Made by a program: the position numbers and the translations under genes
The notes under the pieces: generated by a model
Told to the model about the DNA's origin: nothing
Database searches by the model: none
Seen by the model: only the letters and a program-made list of their open reading frames with translations
DNA from: Astropecten irregularis
Lineage: Eukaryota; Echinodermata; Asteroidea; Paxillosida; Astropectinidae
Assembly (NCBI GenBank): GCA_963971285.1
Contig: OZ020248.1
Coordinates: 21,659,873-21,723,872, forward strand
Reading direction: 5' to 3'
Length of the DNA stretch: 64,000 nt
Shown: positions 53,626 to 63,645 of the stretch, one piece after another
Layout: every line of letters begins with the position of its first letter
Numbering within the stretch: position 1 is the stretch's first letter

Positions 53626-54507
53626 ACTAGAGATTGTGTCTGTTGAAAACAGAACACAAGGCTTTTCCGTTTCCGTTTTTATTAAAAAAATTGTCATAAC
53701 CTTATACACACAAAGATCAGTTGATTATGATCTTATGTTTTATACATTTGAAGTGTGTACCTTTAATCATAAACTCACATGAATTGGTCATATTTGTGTC
53801 ACAAAGAAAGACCTTGCCTAACATCGACTTTTGACAAAAGAATCATGATCATAGCTTTTACCACTTTTAAATAAGAAGCTACTTCCTGTTTGACCGGAAG
53901 TAGAGGTCACAGAGGTCAAGCAATGTGTCACAAAGAAAGAGCTTGCCTAACATTGATATTTGGTGAAAGAATCATGATCCTAGCTCTTACCACTTTTAAA
54001 TGAGGACCTACTTCCTGTTTAACCGGAAGTAGAGGTCACAGAGGTCAAGCAATGTGTCACAAAGAGAGACCCTGCCTAACAATCACTTTTGGAGAAAGAA
54101 TCAACTTAATATCTCAAACCGTTGATTTTTTGTGGATTTTTAAAGATTTTTATTATTAAATTCAAATCACTTGTCACATGACACATGATGACGTCATGAT
54201 GTTGAAAAGTTTCGGCATACAACTACTCTATATGGACTTCCTCCAGACCAAGTTTGGTTAAAATCGGTTATTTAAAACTGACCAATCTGATGGGTAGAAT
54301 GCCCCTGTGCAAAGTCTATGGGAAATCAAAATGGAAGAAGAAGAAGAAAAAAAAAAAACAGAACAAAAATAAAGGCTTTTCGCTTCCGCGAAAAAGCCAA
54401 AAAAATCAGAACAAAAATAATACCTTTTCCGTTGAACACGGAAAAGCCAATAAAAAAATAAAAAAAATAAGAAAAACAGAAGCTGTTCCGCTGCATGCGA
54501 AACAGCT
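53626..54507 (+). mobile_element. Hairpin-bounded repeat, unit III, about 0.88 kb
   Basis: Starts ACTAGAGATTGTG with hairpin GTGTCTGTTGAAAACAGAAC and GGCTTTTCCG. The 3' part has a GAAGAAGAAGAA tract and then three hairpins: 54374-54398 (GGCTTTTCGC...GCGAAAAAGCC, one bulge), 54424-54446 (CTTTTCCGT...ACGGAAAAG, perfect 9 bp) and 54481-54507 (AGCTGTTCCGC...AACAGCT, one mismatch). Two 129-bp internal repeats each carry an ETS-type pair and an AGGTCA-CAG-AGGTCA element (53904-53918 and 54033-54047). There is no coding frame. Confidence 0.6.
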
Positions 54508-54584
54508 AAATATTAAAATGGTACTTATATACAACACTGCATGGGGTTGTTGAGGAATAAGCACACACATGATAATATATAGTC

Positions 54585-54830
54585 AACAGAATGGTCAAGA
54601 TACCAACTGTGGCTACCTAAAGCACAGGCAAGGTCCTTGAGGAGGACATTTTATAGTCTCAGGGGAACATGTTGTGGTGAGAAAGACAGTTACTCTGCAT
54701 GGGAACAACCACCCAGGCCTGGTAGAAAGGAATGTGGAATTTAGGGATTGAGATAAGGGGTCAAGGGATGGTCAGAAAAAATGGTTACAACATCTAAACT
54801 ACACACATACACTGGAATACAATGAACTGG
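54585..54830 (+). repeat. Dispersed repeat, copy 2 (partner at 556-795)
   Basis: Shares ATGGTCAAGATA, CTCAGGGGAACATGT and CCACCCAGGCCTGGTAGAA with the copy at the left edge of the window. Not coding. Confidence 0.7.
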
Positions 54831-55227
54831 GTACATGCATGAATAATAGGACAGGCACAACATACTATGATAGAAGCACTGTGATTCTTCTCTTTGTAAG
54901 TCTTATTGCTACTTGCTGGATTTAATGACTGATTCTAGACTGTTGCTAGACATTGCAAGATAAGCCAAATCGGTATCTATCACACACATATCAAAGTCCT
55001 CTACATCTACACATTTCACGTGGAGAATTTTTGATTTAACATATTGGTATTACCAAAGAAATCTATTTGAATGGCCAAGTTAAATTTGGTCAATTTCTTT
55101 GTTAGGTCTGAACTTCTCCTTTTAAGTTGAACACTCCCATGGAGTATAAAATTCACAATCAACCATAGGCTAATACAAGGCGCACAAGTTTGGACAATTT
55201 GTGTCATGACATGTGATATTCTCCTAC

Positions 55228-55520
55228 CTTTCCATCCCTCTCTTCTAGAAGGTATTCAGATGCTGAAGTCCCAGCATTTCCAGTGATTCCAGTGCCTGGA
55301 CCTTTCAAAGCAATGGGAGACTTTTGAGAACCAGTCTTCAAGTCAACAGTGCACGCGCACTCAATTGTGAGCATGCGCGCGTTGTTTTGCGTCTGCGCTG
55401 TTGTGCGTGCGTGTGCGCTGTTGACTTGAAGACCGGTTCTCAAAAGTCTCCCATTCTCCGTGCAGGCAGTGGAAAACTGACGCCTTCCTTTTCGCGTTCC
55501 TTTCCTGACCCTTAAAAAGA
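55228..55520 (-). pseudogene. Candidate exon interrupted by a MITE
   Basis: The minus strand reads KGTRKGRRQFSTACTENG up to the MITE, and after it IALKGPGTGITGNAGTSASE and YLLEERDGK, then GTAGGA as a splice donor. The two halves look like one exon once the 140-bp inverted-repeat insertion is ignored. The protein is basic then Gly/Ser-rich, with no recognised domain. It lies downstream of the coiled-coil exon at 55700 on the same strand. Confidence 0.35.
55314..55453 (+). mobile_element. 140-bp MITE, near-perfect palindrome
   Basis: TGGGAGACTTTTGAGAACC at the left is mirrored by the right end, and the match extends through GTCTTCAAGTCAACAG (about 40 bp). Internal CGCGCGTGC-rich sequence completes the fold. 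A truncated relative is at 37340-37453. Confidence 0.75.
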
Positions 55521-55724
55521 TGATCATGAAGTAGGGCATTAATAAAATGTGACTCTTATATCAATTCTGCTGTGAAAAAAGTTGCTCAATCCTGTGGAAA
55601 GCTGTACTACAATATCTCTGCAGACACTCTGCCAGACCTCAGTCAGCAGTGCTCTGCTTTTTTCTTTTAAATTACACTTAATTTCTTAGAAATTATCAGA
55701 ATAATATACATGTACGTACCTATT

Positions 55725-56222
55725 GTTTCTTCAGCTTCAGTAAGACGAGAATCTTGCAAATTCTTGTTCAGGTCCCTGCACTCATACAGCTCGCCCCTCG
55801 TGCTGATCAGCTTTTTCTGGACCTTGTCTACCTCATCATTGCTTGCCTTGAGCTCTCTCTCTTCAAATCCTTTACCTTCTTCTGTAGTCTGTCATTTTCT
55901 GCATCACAGCTGGTAGTGGTAGTTTCATCAAAGGGCCGCTTTCGGACTGCAAGTCAATTGACATTCACATTTTTCGGCAATGCAGCCCAGGCTGCCTTCT
56001 CGACCTGTTTCTTTCTCAGCTGCTTTTTGACAAATTACTTATTACCAGAATATTTCCTTGACATATCAAGGTTGAATCGGTATTCCACTACCTGTGTCCA
56101 GAACTTTTGGATGAGCCCGTTCTTCTTCTTCATTTGAATGTTCTTCTTGTGAGTCTTGTATTGATGGACGCTATCTCTCCAGGGATGAAGACCATGTTTG
56201 TTTTCAATGTTTTGGAAATCTC
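55725..56222 (-). pseudogene. Coiled-coil gene exon with stops and a frameshift
   Basis: After an acceptor (TTGGACAG at about 56222) the minus strand reads DFQNIENKHGLHPWRDSVHQ, then KKNGLIQKFWTQVVEYRFNL and DMSRKYSGNK. An in-frame TAA is followed by VKKQLRKKQVEKAAWAALPK, a TGA, then RKRPFDETTTTSCDAENDRL and QKKVKDLK. One frame over comes ELKASNDEVDKVQKKLISTR, LYECRDLNKNLQDSRLTEAE, and a GTACGT donor. The last part is a clear coiled coil. Splice signals are good but three lesions make it a pseudogene or a poorly assembled exon. Not assigned to a family. Confidence 0.5.
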
Positions 56223-56816
56223 TGTCCAAGATGCAAAAAGAGAAGAATAGGTTGGATTGTAATGATTACTTCAACAAGTAATTCAATAGGGGTTTCCTGA
56301 CATACAGAGACATTTACAATACAAATAAAGACATACAAGCATTCATTAATTAATGGTTATTGTCAGTGGTGATGTATTTGCTACAAGAAAATATCCTCAT
56401 TAGGTTAGGGATGCTGGCCACATTCAGTTCCCTTATCTCACCTGACGTCAATGATTCTATTGTTCTGAAATCAATGAAAAGTACATATAGGCCTATGTAT
56501 ATATGTATGTTTGCATGCTTGGTCCTGACAAAAACAAAAACAAAACAACAAAATCACCTAGATTTTTATTTACAAATACACTTTCTCAAAACGCCCTCTC
56601 TCGGTTCCATAGGTTTGCGTCAGTCAGTGGAATTCTTCCCTGTTATCTTTAAGGAGTTCCTCGGCTTGATCTTGATCAAAGACAACCTCTTACTCCCTCT
56701 GAAAAGGACGTATGTCTCCATTGAATCTGTTTTCTCCAACTTTAAGGCTGCGATAATACATTTTTGAAAGTTTACTAAGAAAAGACTAAGACTGGAGTAG
56801 AATTAGGCCTATATCA

Positions 56817-56872
56817 AGCATGCGGCCAAACGGCAATGTATAAGCATGCGGCCAAACGGCAATGTATTCGTT
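56817..56872 (+). repeat. 27-bp tandem duplication
   Basis: AAGCATGCGGCCAAACGGCA plus ATGTAT occurs twice in direct succession. It is a short local duplication in otherwise unique sequence. Confidence 0.8.
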
Positions 56873-57049
56873 CCCATCATGCCTTGCGCGCCTCTAGCAA
56901 AAAACTTTTTTCCGAGAGATTTTCGGACTAACTCGGCCGCCCTGGGGTTTTGCTGTGCGTAAACCAGTAGTGCGTTTCGTTTTTCCTTTTTCCTTTTACC
57001 GTTTTTTTCTGTTTTGTTCCTGTAAAAGATTCACGGTCACAGGTTTTTG

Positions 57050-57405
57050 TTGATTGTGTTTCTGTTGCAAAGTAAGGTGATGCCTAAACGGAAAAGAGTT
57101 AATTTTTCCTTTTTCTTCATTAACATTTGAAAATGGTAACAGGTAAAAGGTTTGTTTTTCTTTTTACAGATTCAGGAAAGGTAAATGGTTAAGGGTATGC
57201 TTTTTTCATTATCTTTTTACAGATTCGTAAACGGTAAATGGAAAAGGGTTTTCTTTTTCTTTTTTTCTTTTTACAGTTACATAAACAATAACTGGTAAAT
57301 GGTTTGCTTTTTCTTTTTTCTTTTGACGTACTTACTGTATAAACAGTAACTGGTAAAGGGTTGTTTTTTGCTTTTTCTTTTTACGATTTTGAAACGTTAA
57401 TAGGT
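57050..57405 (+). repeat. Degenerate tandem repeat, about 55-60 bp period
   Basis: Blocks of (GGTAAA)(T/A)GG, then TTTTTCTTTTTACAG, then ATTC/TTAC...AAACGGTAA recur at least five times with strong divergence. It is T-rich and non-coding, although each block contains an acceptor-like TTTTTACAG. Confidence 0.6.
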
Positions 57406-57728
57406 TGGACGGTGTGTACTTTATGCATTTGGTTGTTTCTGGTCAGGGTCGTTGAGAGCATCAGATGAAGAATGGGCAGATTCGTCTGAAACTCTCTCAT
57501 TGCCTTCTTCCAGCTGAAACCTTTGGCAGTTAGTCTGTTGACCATAGCAGTAACAGTTCTGTTTGTCTTCTTGGCAAAGTTGACCATTTCTTCATGCGCC
57601 AAAAGGGTGATGAGTTTCAGTATTCTTCTTCTGCCATCAGTATTGTTGGCCATGATGATCTTGACTGCCTAAGAATACTTCCGCTCTACAAGGGCTTTGC
57701 ATGCTCTCTTCAAAAAGCCGTGTCAGAT
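57381..57728 (-). pseudogene. Second copy of the FSWKK exon, inactivated
   Basis: Matches 7234-7592 closely: GRRRILKLITLLAHEEM, TAMVNRLTAKGFSWKKAMRE and LPILHLMLSTTLTRNNQMHK. An in-frame TAG replaces the codon after KYS, and one codon is deleted after GRRRIL. The similarity continues upstream and downstream (57660-57850 against 7520-7740). Confidence 0.65.
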
Positions 57729-58374
57729 TCAAGAAGAGAGAAAAAAATAAACATTAATGCTCTATTCTTTCCTTGTATTCTCACGTTCTTAAGAACATTC
57801 ACCCCTTCTTGTGCCCCTTCTCCCCTTCTTTAATTTGTGTGTACTCGATTGCGTATTTATTTCATAATTTTTTTTCCATTTATAAGTACCGGTACATGTA
57901 TCGATTTATCTATAATTTCAGTACTGGGAATGATGAAGTGTAACATGAAACTTTGAACATGAAATCATTATTACATTGAGTGAACCTATTTACATTGCCT
58001 GAACGACGAGTCTGTTTCAGTAGGGTTGAAGATGAAGTTGTGTCGTGCCCACTTGACGCCAACAGACTCCTAGGCCTCCTCCGAAATGGTTCGGGGCTTA
58101 CGGTAGAAGTATAAGTTGTGGAACGGCCCTTAATTTACAGGGGACATATATGAGGACTAAGTTCAGACACATTGCCCTCGGGTCCTCTTCCTTCTTCCAT
58201 GGCTCCAGCAATGGGGGTACTGGTCATAGTGTGCGCTCTCTTCCACGCTTGAACTGGCGTCCTTTGGGGAGATAGTTGCCTTTTCCTTTCCTGCTCATCA
58301 TTGTTCAACTGTCATATGTACCCTTTTGAGCTCCCCTCCCCCAACCCCCACATACAAATTTGCTCACTGTGTAC

Positions 58375-58690
58375 CCACCTTTCTTTGGCTTCTCTGTGGC
58401 ACTAATTGGCATCATACTGGCAGAAGCAGCAGCATTGGCTGCAGCAGCGTGATTCCTCCTCCTTCTGAAGCCCCCAGTTGGTAAAAAAAACATGAGCAAG
58501 TTCCTCATTCATGACATGCAGGGATGCCATTGTCTGGCTGGTCATGGTGGTTGTAGTGGTCCTGGTGGCCCCACTGCCAGAGACTTCTTGAAAAGGGCCA
58601 GAAGAGATGCCAACGTCAAGGCATCGGATGCCTTTTGCATCAGTAGTGTCTTGCATTGTGAGAAAGTTTGCATCAACTGTATGGCATGAA
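58375..58690 (-). pseudogene. Candidate exon, Ser/Thr/Ala-rich, frameshifted
   Basis: After CATACAG the minus strand reads TTDAKGIRCLDVGISSGPFQ, then EVSGSGATRTTTTTMTSQTM and ASLHVMNEELAHVF. Across a T8 tract the frame shifts to TGGFRRRRNHAAAANAAASA and ATEKPKKG, ending at GTGGGT. It looks like a linker exon with basic tail. It lies between the exon copy at 57.4 kb and Gypsy remains, and may correspond in position to the 9641-9990 exon of the first locus. No domain. Confidence 0.35.
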
Positions 58691-58819
58691 ACAATTATTT
58701 GTCAATACTTTACATACATGAAGTCAATCTTCTACTCTAATTGCATATCACAAAACTGCCTTACACCCATAATAACCAAGATGTACATTTTTTAATTGTG
58801 TTCATGCAATTAATGTCCT

Positions 58820-59341
58820 TCATGTTGACCCACACTCATCAGCAAGGAGTTTATTCATTTTCTCATCTGAATTTGTGAAAACCATTCGTGAAATTTGTGG
58901 CCAAAATAACCTTTGCCGGACAGCTTCCTGGGTTCTCTCTGCTGCAAAATGTCTTGCTTTATCATGAAGCTCTTCCAAGAATGTTTCCTGGAGGGTGCTA
59001 GGCAGAACCACCTGTCGTATCTCTTCCAACTGCTTGGGATCCTTGGTGACTCTGTACAGAACGCCACCATAGACTTCTAGGCCTCTTTCTCTCACTCAGC
59101 AACCGTCTGGAAATCTGACTCAATGCTCCCTCCTCCTCAGGAGTGGGACACAGCACTGATCCACAAATTGTATCACAGGACTGATGTCTGGGTCATCACA
59201 TTGTTCTGAAGAAAGCTCCTGCCTGCTGAGGCCAGGCATTGCATCTATCTGGTGAAGGCATGCTGTTGGGGTAGGTGGACCGTTGTGACTATGGCCATCA
59301 AGCAGGCTTTCACGACGGCAATGGTGACCTGTCCTTCCCAC
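58820..59341 (-). pseudogene. Gypsy integrase zinc-finger (H2C2) region fragment
   Basis: The minus strand carries AMPGLSRQELSSEQCDDPDI and SPVIQFVDQCCVPLL, then GLEVYGGVLYRVTKDPKQLE, VVLPSTLQETFLEELHDKAR and HFAAERTQEAVRQRLFWPQI. The VLP..(L)..(L/F)L..LHD..-H-F/G...RT...(V)R.RFYWP signature is the linker and H2C2 zinc-binding part that precedes the integrase core in Ty3/Gypsy Pol. The second His and following Cys pair are lost after RMV. Frame breaks at about 59100. Confidence 0.75.
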
Positions 59342-59680
59342 TCTTCAGTCTCCTCACTTTCCTCTTGTATGGGATGGGAAAGTCTAGGACTTGTATGCCC
59401 CCTTTACTGGACCAAGATCTTTGTTGCTAGATGTTGTTAACAACATCCACCTTCTTGCAGGCCCAAGAACTTTACATTAAGACTTCTTCAAATTGCTCTG
59501 GTGAGCTGTTAAGGTCGAAGGTGATTTTCTGCTCACCTTAATAGCCAACATCTTTAAGGGATTGTCTCTCCCTTCGTGTAGGTGCCTTAAATGTATCCTT
59601 CTAAATTGTGGACTATGATTACTCTGCATATCATAAATTCAAAATAATTATTAAAAATGATTTCACTCAATTTCTTTCAT

Positions 59681-62600
59681 AGCTCTTCTGTCTTTGCCAA
59701 TGGTTTTGGCTGACCATCACACTCATGATGTTTTTTATTGATGATCGAGCACAGCTTGTGCACATAATTCTTCATTTTCCTCCTTTCCTACAATCCCAAC
59801 CCAAACCACCATTTTGTAATCTGTAGAATGCAAGCTCAGTATTTTGACAGTACTATGTTTAGTGTGCAGGAAAGGTGTGATTCTGCTGATGTTCATACAT
59901 ACATGTAATATGTACTCAATTTGCATACAGGTCTTTCTGAATGTTTCTATTATTATTATGTAGTCATTATACAGGAATTGACATCATTTGTTCAGACACT
60001 GGGTAAATGATTGCAATGTCACTACTCAATGCCACAATGAAATACCAGGTAAGTATCTTCACATCAGTGTAACAAGTGTTCACCAGTGTTATGGTTTACA
60101 TCCTCAGATCTTACACTTCTGCTTTCAACCACATTAAGACATTACAATGTAGTAAAGAAGCTATTTTATAGGATTTTATTTCGACTTAAGCAAATTTCAA
60201 AATGCACACATGCACTATCCAGTAGATTGTGGATTGATCCATGTGCTTTTAAATTAAGCAGTGCGTTTTCAGTTTTCATTTTTAAAACAAAACATTTATT
60301 AAGAGAGTACAAATATTTCAGATATAGTTGGTGTTAGCACCTGAACCCTGGAATGACCCAACTTCAGGGTGTCACTTGGGCTTCAAACCTCAGCTGACGG
60401 TTCAGGTTATAACCCATACTCAGTTTATATTCAGATAATGAATATTGGATTATGTTAAAAACAATTGTAGGTTTGTGAATTTGCTGAAGTTTTTTCATGG
60501 GTGTATAGCAAACTTGCATTTTATTCTTAAATGCTTAGCTTTTTATAACAAGTCTAGAGAAGTAACAAGTAAACAAAACTTGATATAGATTTTTGCATCT
60601 GAACTCTGCAGACTTATAATGATGTACTTTGATAGATTATTAAATTTTCTTGGTTGTGCAGATTGTAAAACAAATTATTAGATTTACTGAGTGTGGGTTT
60701 GCAAACTATACAATGTACATGCATTCTTTAGCAGATTTTTGCTACACTGCTGATGTTATGACATTTGTAATGATACAGCAGCCCAGATATGCAAATTAAT
60801 GTTTCATCAAAATGTTAAACTGCCACTGCAAAATGCTCCACACTGCTGAAATACCTGAGAATCTTCTCTAGAGCGCTTGGAAAGATCAACATGCAGCTTG
60901 AATGTTAAGCAAGAGACACATTGAACACAGTATCAGAACTGTCATTGCCTGAAGAATTGATGTATGAATCAACATGTGCAGTTATGACAACTGACATCCA
61001 ACATGAGTGGAACAAACATCCTCAGCCTGCACCCTCATCATCATCACTTTCACTCTCTCCAAGACAGCAGTGAATCTGTGCCAGGTACTGAGCTTGTGAT
61101 GTGTTTCTTCTCATGAGTCAGAGATCTGTCAAGATATCAGATTTCAACAATGTCACTGATTCTCTTCAAGACTGGTACAAGTGCCTAACTAACATCCTGA
61201 TGAAGAAGGCACAACTTTACTGCATGGGCCCATTGCAGGACCAGAAAGCATTTAAGATGAAGTGAACTTAAATATGCAGGACCATATGGTTTATCATCAT
61301 GGTATCCTCAACAACAACTTGTGGACTTGAGCAGTAAGCATCAACAGTGGTGTGGAGCATATGGCAAGTCACTCATTCATGAATCACTCATGTACATAAC
61401 ATTAATAAGCAAAGAGTTAACTGCTCCTGCAGTGCAGTTTTAGTTCCAGAAACTTCCCAAAAGCTTGCACTTATTGGTTGCTATATTTTTTACAATGTTA
61501 GAAATATACAGATTGAATAAAGTGGAACAAATAAGATGACCATTAATTTTAAAACCAAGTATAATTTGTGACCAGTTCCCCAAAACCTAGATGAATAGCG
61601 CTCCACACTTGAGCTAAAAATAGCACCGGATCTCAGACAAACATTGCAACCATGCAAACGTGCGTGCGCGTACGTGTGCGCGTGCATATGTACACTACGT
61701 GTGTGAGACAATGTTTGTCTGACATCCATGCAGGATTTTGTGATGTCATTAGCGCGGAGTACTATTACATTAACAGTTAATTATGTTGAGTTGTTGTGAT
61801 TCTTCAACTGATATTTCCCCCTATACCCATTGCAGGAAGTGCACTTTGCCAATTTTGTCTGATTGTTGATACAGTAGGTCACATTGACTATTGCATGAAA
61901 CATTTTTGTCAGCAATTTTCATGACATTGTTTTGTAGTTATAAGCAGAAGTGAGGATTTTCTTTTCTCCGACTGCATTTTGTCATTGGCAACAGTTTACA
62001 CTGAACAATTCTTGGCTCAATTTTACAGTAACACTGATGACACTTGCCATCTTCAACTTGTGCCAAGAAAATGTATTCTTGAGTGACATTGCATAATTCT
62101 ATTCAAGGCAACTTTGTCCATCTTGAGATTGTGTTAAGAGATCAATGTAGTTGATGACATCTAGAATTATTATGAATGCTATGATTATGCACATGTCACA
62201 AATGAACATTTATTTCAGGGCATTGTCAAATACTGAGCTGAAATATATTCACTATATGCACACAACCATTACAATATTTGATTCCTAATTCAGAAAACAA
62301 GGCAAATGATCTAGCTGTATCTTGTTCCTTGTCATATCATTCCAAACTGCCTTATAGCAGTGTTAAACATGCTGACAAATAGAGTTATTACCAAACTAGA
62401 CCAGTAAGTACAAAAACCAATGAAATGTTCCTTACTATACAGACTCAACTATCCATTGATACATAATCATGTACATACATGTACAATATTGTACATTACC
62501 AAATGGCACTTATACAATCATACATTGTGGGACTTGTTTAAAGTGAGGTTGTTCCTTTCAACATACTGTCACACTGTTTCTCTTTGCTGTCATAAAGCTG

Positions 62601-63645
62601 TGCCTTTTTTCTTATATTATTTTCTGTATTTTATTTTCAGCATCCAAACATGATTGTCAGATTTGAGCTTCCCAAGCTTTACATTCTAGGGACTTTTATC
62701 AAAGAATGTTTGCACCCAGGCTTCAATTTCATTTCCTTCTCTCTCTCTCTCTCTTTGCCACCTTGATCATGATGGTACCAGTCCTAGCAGCTACTCACAC
62801 TCACTGGTTATTTTAATACCATCAACTACAGCTCGGCTTACTAGCTTGTTAAACAAGTTCCAAAAGTCTTCAACTGTCTTCAATGTAATACAGTGAATTG
62901 TAGTACTGTTGACTGTGCACTTTGTGAATGACACTTGTGGAAAGGGAATCTGTTTGTGAAGAATCAGAGGTGACCTGAATATATTACACCTTCTCCATAT
63001 CTTTGGTAACATACTGTACCATTTAGACTTGCAGAATTTTCAGCAACTCTACCTCTACCAGGACGTGGACCTTTTGAATAATAAAGTAATACATTGAAAC
63101 ACTTGAAAGAAGGCAACAATGAGTCAGGTGGTTCCTGATGATACCCCCACCTCTGAGTGGTTAATACAAAGAACCAGCAATGGATATTGTTGGTCTTTGG
63201 GGGACCTTTATACCACAAGTGTTTTCAGTTTTTAAGAAATAAAGAAATCTGTACATCATGTATTGAAAGAAATTGTGTGTTTTATTTTAAGGAATTACCA
63301 TGACCATCTTTGTTGTTCTGTTTATTTTGTTTTGTTTACTTTTATTGGTGGTTGTTGTATTGTTGTTGTTGTTTTGGCAGGTAGAGCATTCACTTTCATC
63401 ATGTATTTTTCAAAATGCATTTCAAAAATAGAATATTTGTTATCTGTTTTGAGGGAAACTCATGTGTGAAGATTGCATCAAGCAAAACAGTGTAATTGAT
63501 CAGTGGGACATTGCCATTGACATTCTCCTAATTCATAAATTATCAGGGGAGGGGGAAACTTGGCCTCATCCCCCACCAGGATTGGCAGGGAAATGCCACT
63601 ACCCATGTATGAGAGATGAACATGTAGAAAGAGCCCCATCAACCC
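59681..63645 (+). repeat. 3.4-kb dispersed repeat, diverged copy 3
   Basis: Same order and orientation as 13459-16884. The first 1.5 kb is about 95% alike by eye, then islands match at 61297-61366 and 63099-63640. Insertions such as 61370-63090 have no counterpart. The TTTTGGCAGGTAGAGCATTC acceptor-like block is kept at about 63370. Because this copy is diverged and the 9.3/20.0 kb copies are identical, it shows what a real duplication of this sequence looks like. Confidence 0.75.
61370..63095. other. No gene seen
   Basis: Sequence without counterpart in the other repeat copies. It contains a (GT/GC)n-like tract at 61660-61690, a (CT)n tract at about 62737-62755 and only short frames. Nothing can be supported as coding. 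Confidence 0.45.

Noticed and set aside
54374-54507. Rho-independent terminators
   Set aside because: The hairpins are followed by A-rich, not T-rich, sequence and the genome is eukaryotic; they are treated as repeat-end modules.
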